Shown piece by piece: positions 9,014-13,663 of a DNA stretch of 13,663 nt. Source of the DNA: Fusobacterium sp. (GTDB taxonomy: Bacteria; Fusobacteriota; Fusobacteriia; Fusobacteriales; Fusobacteriaceae); NCBI GenBank assembly GCA_018457305.1, contig JAGYHM010000025.1, positions 1 to 13,663 on the forward strand. The letters run 5' to 3'. The translations under genes and the position numbers were made by a program. The stretch's first letter is position 1; the number at the start of each line of letters is the position of its first letter. The notes under the pieces are model-generated. The model saw only the letters and a list, made by a program, of their open reading frames with translations. It did no database searches and was not told where the DNA came from.

Positions 9014-10291
9014 TTATAAATATCTAAAATAAATATATACTGTTGCTATTATTAAATTTTCTAAAGCAATTAAACTTCCAAATTTTAAAAAATTGATAAA
9101 ATCTATTTTACAACCTGCTTGTGTTGCTGCTCCAACGGCAACTACATTTGTTGCTGAACCTAATATAGTTATATTTCCACCCAAACAAGAACCAAACGAT
9201 AATGCCCACCAAAATACTTTAGTATTTCCTAGATTTTCAAAAGATGGAGTCATTATATGTAAAATTTTTGAAAATGTTGCTGCATTGGCTACATTCCCAA
9301 TTACAGAAGTAAATAGAGATGAAATCCACATTATTGAAAAAGTTGCTATTTCAAATTGTCCCTCTGTTAATTTTATAAGCTTATCTCCTAAAAATTTAAT
9401 TATTTCTAAATTTTCAATTCCTTTTACCATCATAAATAAACCAATAAAGAAAAATAAAGTTTCCCATTCTACTCCCTCAAAAATTTCTTTTGGACTTCTT
9501 TTAGCAATAACTGATAAAAATATTGCTCCTGATAAAGCTATGATTGCAAGTCCCTTATCTATAAAATTATTTAATACAAAGCCTATTATAACTAAACTAA
9601 ATATAAATAATGATTGCTTTAATAAATTTACATCTTTTAATGTTCTTGTAGCATCTAGTTCCATTATCTTAGCTTTTAACTCATTAGAAATTCTCATATC
9701 TTTTGCGTATAAAAAATATACTGTTACCAACAATGCTATCATTGATAATATTGATACTGGAGCAGTATTAGTTAAAAAAGCATTAAATGTTAATTTACCT
9801 TCTCCTCCTATAATAAGCTGTGTAGGATCTCCAATTAAAGTTGCAAGTCCACCTATATTTGCCGACATAATTTCAGTTATTACAAAAGGAAATGGATCTA
9901 ATTTTAACTGTTTAGCAAGTAATATAGATACTGGTGCCATAAGTAAGATTGTTGTAACATTATCTAAAAATGCTGAAAACACTGCTGTTATTACTGATAA
10001 CAAAACTATTAACTTAAAAGGCTCCCCTCTTACAAGTTGTGCTACTTTTATTGCAAACCATTGAAAAATTCCAGTTTCCGAAATAAGCATAACAATTATC
10101 ATCATACCAATCAGCAAAAACAATATTTCTAATCTACTATAAATTGCTTCAAAAACTTCTTCCTGATTTATAATTCCAATTAGTGTCATAAGAAGCCCAC
10201 CTATCATTGTTGCCCAAGAGCCCTCTAGTTTCTCTGTTATAATACAATAAAAAACTCCTATAAACACTAATATACCAACTATTAGTAACAT
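9014..10291 (-). CDS. ArsB/NhaD/P-protein-type membrane transporter, copy 2 (upstream)
   Basis: This 425-residue membrane protein aligns end to end with its downstream neighbour without internal gaps, so it is a tandem duplicate, 44 nt from it. The same signatures are present: FSAFLDNVTT (105-114), NIGGLATLIGDPTQ (145-158), GNVANAATFSK (332-342) and GGNITILGSATNVV (371-384). Differences cluster in the middle loop and the 295-360 region, while residues 45-160 are nearly invariant. Within the substrate-site-like loops it has GDPTQ against GDPPQ, and SATN against SACN, so the two copies may differ in specificity. GGAG at 10298-10301 is 6 nt before the ATG. It follows the EIIA-CBS gene by 21 nt, suggesting co-transcription and perhaps regulation by that protein. 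The substrate is not determinable from sequence; arsenite, Na+/H+ and dicarboxylate transport are alternatives. No ArsR-, ArsA- or ArsC-like gene is nearby, which weakens an arsenic role. Confidence 0.88.
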   Translation of the reverse strand: MLLIVGILVFIGVFYCIITEKLEGSWATMIGGLLMTLIGIINQEEVFEAIYSRLEILFLLIGMMIIVMLISETGIFQWFAIKVAQLVRGEPFKLIVLLSVITAVFSAFLDNVTTILLMAPVSILLAKQLKLDPFPFVITEIMSANIGGLATLIGDPTQLIIGGEGKLTFNAFLTNTAPVSILSMIALLVTVYFLYAKDMRISNELKAKIMELDATRTLKDVNLLKQSLFIFSLVIIGFVLNNFIDKGLAIIALSGAIFLSVIAKRSPKEIFEGVEWETLFFFIGLFMMVKGIENLEIIKFLGDKLIKLTEGQFEIATFSIMWISSLFTSVIGNVANAATFSKILHIMTPSFENLGNTKVFWWALSFGSCLGGNITILGSATNVVAVGAATQAGCKIDFINFLKFGSLIALENLIIATVYIYFRYL

Positions 10292-10312
10292 TTTTTTCTC
10301 CTCAATATCAAA

Positions 10313-11242
10313 CTAAATATGTAAAACTTTTTTAATAATATCTGAACGGTTTATAGTTCCATAATATTTATCATTATCAACTACATATAACCTATGTATT
10401 CCCTTATAAACCATTTTAAAACAAATTTCCATTATTGGAGTCTGTCTATCTATTTTTAAGAATTTTAAATCTTTTCTATAAATATTTTCAATAGTTACTA
10501 TATCTTCATTTAATAAATATTCTTCAAAAGGTTCTCCAACAGTTAAGAAATCAAGACTATTCATAATTGCTAAATGGTCTGGCATTCCAAAAGCAATTAG
10601 CTCTTTTTCCGTTATTTCTCCTAAAAATTTTCCATCTTCTCCAACAACTGGAAATGCTTTTTGATTTTCTAAAACTAATCTTTTAGCAACTTCTTCCAAA
10701 GTATCATCCTCTCTAACTGGTTTTACTGCTGGACCTAAAACATCTTCCGCTATCATTCTATGTTCTATCTCTGCATCTTCAACAGAAATCAACTCAACTA
10801 TTTCTTTTTTATTATCTGTATTTAATATTTTTTCAACAACTTCCGGATGTCTTAAAGCTAATTTTGATATGACACTCATAGATCTCAATATATTTTTATT
10901 TCTTAAAACATCTGAAATTATTAAAAACACTAGTTTTATTTTATCTAGTTCTTTTGTTCCACCTATTTCACCCATTACTTCATTTTTTACTATTCCAACC
11001 GCAATAACAAAATCATTTAAGTCTTTTATTCTTGCATGAGGTAAAAATATTCCTTCCCCCATACAAGTAGATATTTCATCTTCCCTTTTTAAAATACTTT
11101 TTAAAATTTCCTCTTTTCTATCTAAAAAATGTTGATTTGTTTCTGAAACTTTTTCTAGCATTTCTTCTATAATTTCTTCTTTTGTCGTTGCATTTAAGTC
11201 TATAAAAATATATTTACGGTCTAAATAATTTGAAAATTTCAT
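10313..11242 (-). CDS. PTS EIIA-like (PtsN/fructose type) domain fused to a CBS pair; putative regulator
   Basis: This 309-residue soluble protein has two parts. Residues 1-152 form an EIIA-Ntr/EIIA-Fru-type domain with the phosphorylation-site motif GIFLPHAR, His69. Aligning with E. coli PtsN (THLHTLSLVAK) against NILRSMSVISK places Ile118 where the second active-site His (H120 in PtsN) would be. Residues about 163-220 and 245-307 are two CBS repeats (AFPVVGEDGKFLGEITEKEL and HRLYVVDNDKYYGTINRSD), which typically bind adenine nucleotides and control a partner. No sugar-transport EIIB/EIIC, EI or HPr gene is visible. The gene is 21 nt upstream of the two transporters, so I infer a regulator or modulator of them. 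The start is supported by GTGAGGA at 11251-11257. A true sugar-PTS component is less likely. I do not know a gene symbol for this architecture. Confidence 0.87.
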   Translation of the reverse strand: MKFSNYLDRKYIFIDLNATTKEEIIEEMLEKVSETNQHFLDRKEEILKSILKREDEISTCMGEGIFLPHARIKDLNDFVIAVGIVKNEVMGEIGGTKELDKIKLVFLIISDVLRNKNILRSMSVISKLALRHPEVVEKILNTDNKKEIVELISVEDAEIEHRMIAEDVLGPAVKPVREDDTLEEVAKRLVLENQKAFPVVGEDGKFLGEITEKELIAFGMPDHLAIMNSLDFLTVGEPFEEYLLNEDIVTIENIYRKDLKFLKIDRQTPIMEICFKMVYKGIHRLYVVDNDKYYGTINRSDIIKKVLHI

Positions 11243-11283
11243 AATTTACATCCTCACTTTCTTCTTATTTTTTTATTTACAAC

Positions 11284-11313
11284 AAAGAGGACTCACTTTT
11301 GCGAATCCTCTTT
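11284..11313 (-). terminator. Terminator-like hairpin after the DAK2-DegV gene
   Basis: On the minus strand an 8-bp stem AAAGAGGA / TCCTCTTT extends inward through TTCGC and GTGAG with two G-U wobbles. This gives about 13 bp closed by an AAAA loop, starting 5 nt after the gene's stop. The tail is T-rich but interrupted (TTTGTTGT) and no convincing promoter follows, so it may terminate only partly and let some transcript into the EIIA-CBS gene. Confidence 0.7.
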
Positions 11314-11318
11314 AATAC

Positions 11319-13663
11319 TTATCTTATTTTAGATATTAAGCCCATTCCAAATACTGGCCCTGTATGACTTCCTATTGTTGCTCCTATTTCGTATCTATCT
11401 CTATGTTCTACCTTTTTTAGAGAGTCTGCTGTTCTTCTTAAATCATCTGAAAGCTGAAGTTCATGATTTGTTCCACCCCAAGCAGTATAAGCTATTAAAC
11501 TTGCTTTTTTAGCTTCATTCTTTATTGTTTTTTCCATATAAGATAATGCTCCTCTCTCTCCAAAAGTTTTAGTTTCTAGCATTATTTCTCCATCTTCCAA
11601 TTTTAAAACAGGTCTAATTTTTAAGAAATCTCCTATCATTGAAGAGGCTCTTCCCATTCTTCCACTTTTTTCTAAGAATGATAAATCACTCACTGCAAAA
11701 TACATTTTCATTTTTTCAGATATTTCAGCTAAATCATCTAAAATCTCTTTAACACTCCTATTCTCTTTTGCCATCTTAGCTGCTTCTATTACTTGATGTG
11801 CTTGAGCAAATGCAATCATTTTCGAATCTACTATATATATATCATCTTTTCTATCTAACATTTCTCTTGCAACTTTTGCTGCTTGTTGTGTCCCGCTAAG
11901 TTTACTTGATAAATGAATTGAAATAATTTTTTCATAACCTTTATTAAATAAATCTTCATAGGTATCTCTAAATTCTGCTGGCGAAGGTTGAGCAGTTTTT
12001 GGTATTACTTTTTCCGTAAGAAGTTTAGACCAAAATTCTTTTTTAGAAATAGTTACACCATCTTTATAATTCCCTTCTCCTATTTTTATTTTAAGTGGAA
12101 CCACACTAATTTCTAAATCTCCTATAAACTCTGTAGTCAAATCTGATGCAGAATCAGTAACTATTGCTATTCTCGAACGAGTTAAATCTCTTTGTTCTAT
12201 ATAAATATAATAAGAATAATTATCTTGACTTCCATTATATTCAGTGTATCTTATTCCGTTAGTTTTTCTTAAAGCTTTATTTGCTAAGTCATCGCTATCT
12301 TTTCCATGTACTGCAAAAATATTTAAAGTATTTTCATTAACATATTTAGTATAGACTTTTTCTATAAGTTCTTTTTGAGTTTTTGCTTTGTCAAAGAATT
12401 GTCCATCAACTAATGAAATATAATCCCCTATTTTTACTTCTATATCATTTATTTTTGTATCTCTAACAGCTTTAGTTATTTCAATAGAATAATTTAAAGA
12501 GCTTTGTCTTAAAATATCTTTTACACTAGATTTTTTATTTTTTATAAAGTGATTTCCCTCTAACATAGATTTAGTTTCTATAACTATAACATCTCTTTTA
12601 TCTCTTTCAGCAGCCATCTTTGCAGCACCTATAATATTTTTATTATTAGGTAACAAATAAATAGTTTTAGCATCTATTTTTTTTAGTCCTTCTTCTATAT
12701 CAGAAACAGATGGGTTTTTAGTTTGTCCACCTAATAAAACAGCAGTTGCTCCATTCTTTAAGAATAATTCTCCTATTTCTCTATTATCAGCTATTGCATA
12801 AACAACTCTATTTTTATTATTTATCATTTCATTAAATAATAATTTTTCTTCTTTATTTTTTTCTTCAATTTCTTTTTCTAATTCTTTCTCATTTGTAAGC
12901 ACATGACTGTGTTGTATCATCATATTTTCTATTTTCATATTATTTAAATTTCCTAAACTTCCAGCAATTTCCAAAACAAGTCCAGGATTATTTGTGTGTA
13001 TATGTGTTTTTGTTTTCTTTTTAGTTTGGGCACAAACCATAGAATCTCCATATTTTATAATTTCTGATTTATATTTTTCTAAATCAAAATCTCCAGATTC
13101 TATTATAAATTCTGTACAATATTTAAATTTTATTTCCTCTTTATTTATGTATTCTAATTTTTGTTTTCTGTTAACTTGTGATTTTGCTATTCTTGCTAAG
13201 TCTTTTATCATTTCAGGATCTGTAACAGATTTTTCAAAGCCTTCTAAAACATAAAAAATACCTTTTCCCCCTGCATCAACTACCCCTGCTTCTTTTAATT
13301 TAGATAGAAGATTTGGAGTATCTTCAACTGCATCATTAGCAACATTTTTTAAATGAACTAAAAAAGGAATAAAATCATCTTTTGACCCTTTATAACTTTC
13401 TGCTGCTTCTGCAACCTTTCTTATAACAGTAAGCATAGTTCCTTCAACTGGTTGACTTACTGCCATATATGCTTTTTCTTTTGCTTTCATAAATGCTTTT
13501 TTTGCAGTTTCTACATCTATTTCCTCTTTTTCACTGACAACAGATAAAAAACCTTGAACTATTTGTGATAATATAGTTCCAGAGTTTCCTCTTGCTCCTA
13601 ATAAAACAGCTTCAGATATAACTTCTGTTAATTCTTCCATTTGAGGTTCTTCTTGTAATTTCA
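11319..13663 (-). CDS. DAK2-FakA-like kinase fused to DegV/FakB fatty-acid-binding domain (5' end outside window)
   Basis: The frame is open to the window edge, with seven sense codons before the ATG at 13640, so that ATG is not the true start. Numbering from it, residues 14-135 are a DAK2/DhaL domain (GARGNSGTILSQ, EGTMLTVI, VDAGGKGIFYVLEGF). Residues 172-246 match the FakA middle domain, with Cys175 and His213/His215 (HIHT) at the zinc-site positions. Residues 278-365 match the FakA C-terminal domain (GGQTKNPS, LPNNKNII). Residues 490-773 form a full DegV/FakB domain: VTDSASDL, TAQPSP (549-554), SSKLSGT (578-584), SGRMGR (659-664) and SHTGP (758-762). In Firmicutes FakA phosphorylates fatty acids bound to a separate FakB, feeding PlsY via acyl phosphate. 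Here both are on one chain. The Mg-nucleotide motif (DGDTGTN-type) should lie in the missing ~50-60 residues. Fatty acid kinase activity is inferred. Confidence 0.9.
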   Translation of the reverse strand, partial: KLQEEPQMEELTEVISEAVLLGARGNSGTILSQIVQGFLSVVSEKEEIDVETAKKAFMKAKEKAYMAVSQPVEGTMLTVIRKVAEAAESYKGSKDDFIPFLVHLKNVANDAVEDTPNLLSKLKEAGVVDAGGKGIFYVLEGFEKSVTDPEMIKDLARIAKSQVNRKQKLEYINKEEIKFKYCTEFIIESGDFDLEKYKSEIIKYGDSMVCAQTKKKTKTHIHTNNPGLVLEIAGSLGNLNNMKIENMMIQHSHVLTNEKELEKEIEEKNKEEKLLFNEMINNKNRVVYAIADNREIGELFLKNGATAVLLGGQTKNPSVSDIEEGLKKIDAKTIYLLPNNKNIIGAAKMAAERDKRDVIVIETKSMLEGNHFIKNKKSSVKDILRQSSLNYSIEITKAVRDTKINDIEVKIGDYISLVDGQFFDKAKTQKELIEKVYTKYVNENTLNIFAVHGKDSDDLANKALRKTNGIRYTEYNGSQDNYSYYIYIEQRDLTRSRIAIVTDSASDLTTEFIGDLEISVVPLKIKIGEGNYKDGVTISKKEFWSKLLTEKVIPKTAQPSPAEFRDTYEDLFNKGYEKIISIHLSSKLSGTQQAAKVAREMLDRKDDIYIVDSKMIAFAQAHQVIEAAKMAKENRSVKEILDDLAEISEKMKMYFAVSDLSFLEKSGRMGRASSMIGDFLKIRPVLKLEDGEIMLETKTFGERGALSYMEKTIKNEAKKASLIAYTAWGGTNHELQLSDDLRRTADSLKKVEHRDRYEIGATIGSHTGPVFGMGLISKIR

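Noticed and set aside
9093..10064. Long plus-strand open frame (323 codons) opposite the upstream transporter, and a shorter one (7963-8397) opposite the downstream copy.
   Set aside because: They lie wholly antisense to well-supported genes, recur at matching places because the two transporters are paralogues, have no ribosome binding site, and resemble no protein I know. Antisense of hydrophobic Ile/Leu/Val codons in an AT-rich gene tends to lack stops.
7692..10291. Arsenic-resistance operon (arsB).
   Set aside because: The fold signatures fit the ArsB-related superfamily, but no ArsR, ArsA or ArsC-like gene is present and the GDPPN/GASAN motifs are altered, so naming arsB would over-reach.
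10313..11242. Sugar PTS operon.
   Set aside because: Only an EIIA-like domain is present, fused to CBS repeats; there is no EIIB, EIIC, sugar kinase or glycosidase, and the second active-site His is missing.
13638..13640. ATG at 13640 as the true start of the DAK2-DegV gene.
   Set aside because: The frame stays open upstream to the window edge, no ribosome binding site precedes it, and the FakA family has about 70 residues before GARGNSG while only 13 would remain.

Overview
This very AT-rich window reads as chromosome from a Fusobacterium-type bacterium, close to F. nucleatum or F. periodonticum. The evidence is the strong A/T bias at third codon positions, Lys/Glu/Ile/Asn-rich proteins, a small lysine-rich lipoprotein of the fusobacterial kind, and recognisable housekeeping proteins with an anaerobe flavour. 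The assignment comes from recall and composition, not a database search. I see no insertion sequences, phage genes, CRISPR arrays, tRNA or rRNA genes, and no gene-free stretch over 300 bases.

Layout, left to right. At 1-250 (+) is the 3' end of dtd, the D-aminoacyl-tRNA deacylase. It converges on everything else across a hairpin at 262-292 that should terminate transcription in both directions. All remaining genes lie on the minus strand, so transcription runs from right to left: a DAK2-DegV fusion (11319 to the window edge, N terminus missing), a terminator-like hairpin (11284-11313), an EIIA-CBS protein, two tandem ArsB/P-type membrane transporters, a monofunctional biotin-protein ligase, mnmA, ligA, secA and a lipoprotein. 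From the EIIA-CBS gene to the lipoprotein the gaps are only 16-61 nt and no terminator is visible. This looks like one long read-through transcription unit, with a probable extra promoter just ahead of secA.

Functionally, the leftmost block (ligA, mnmA, birA, secA, dtd) is core housekeeping: NAD+-dependent DNA ligation, tRNA wobble thiolation, biotinylation of carrier proteins, protein export and D-amino-acid editing. The right-hand block is more interesting. The DAK2-DegV gene joins, in one polypeptide, what in Firmicutes are two separate proteins: the fatty acid kinase FakA and its acyl-carrier partner FakB. Next to it, a PTS-EIIA-like domain that keeps the phospho-accepting His but has Ile at the second conserved His is fused to a CBS pair. 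Its gene lies 21 nt upstream of two anion/ion transporters about 78% identical to each other. I infer a regulator plus duplicated transporter module whose substrate is unknown.
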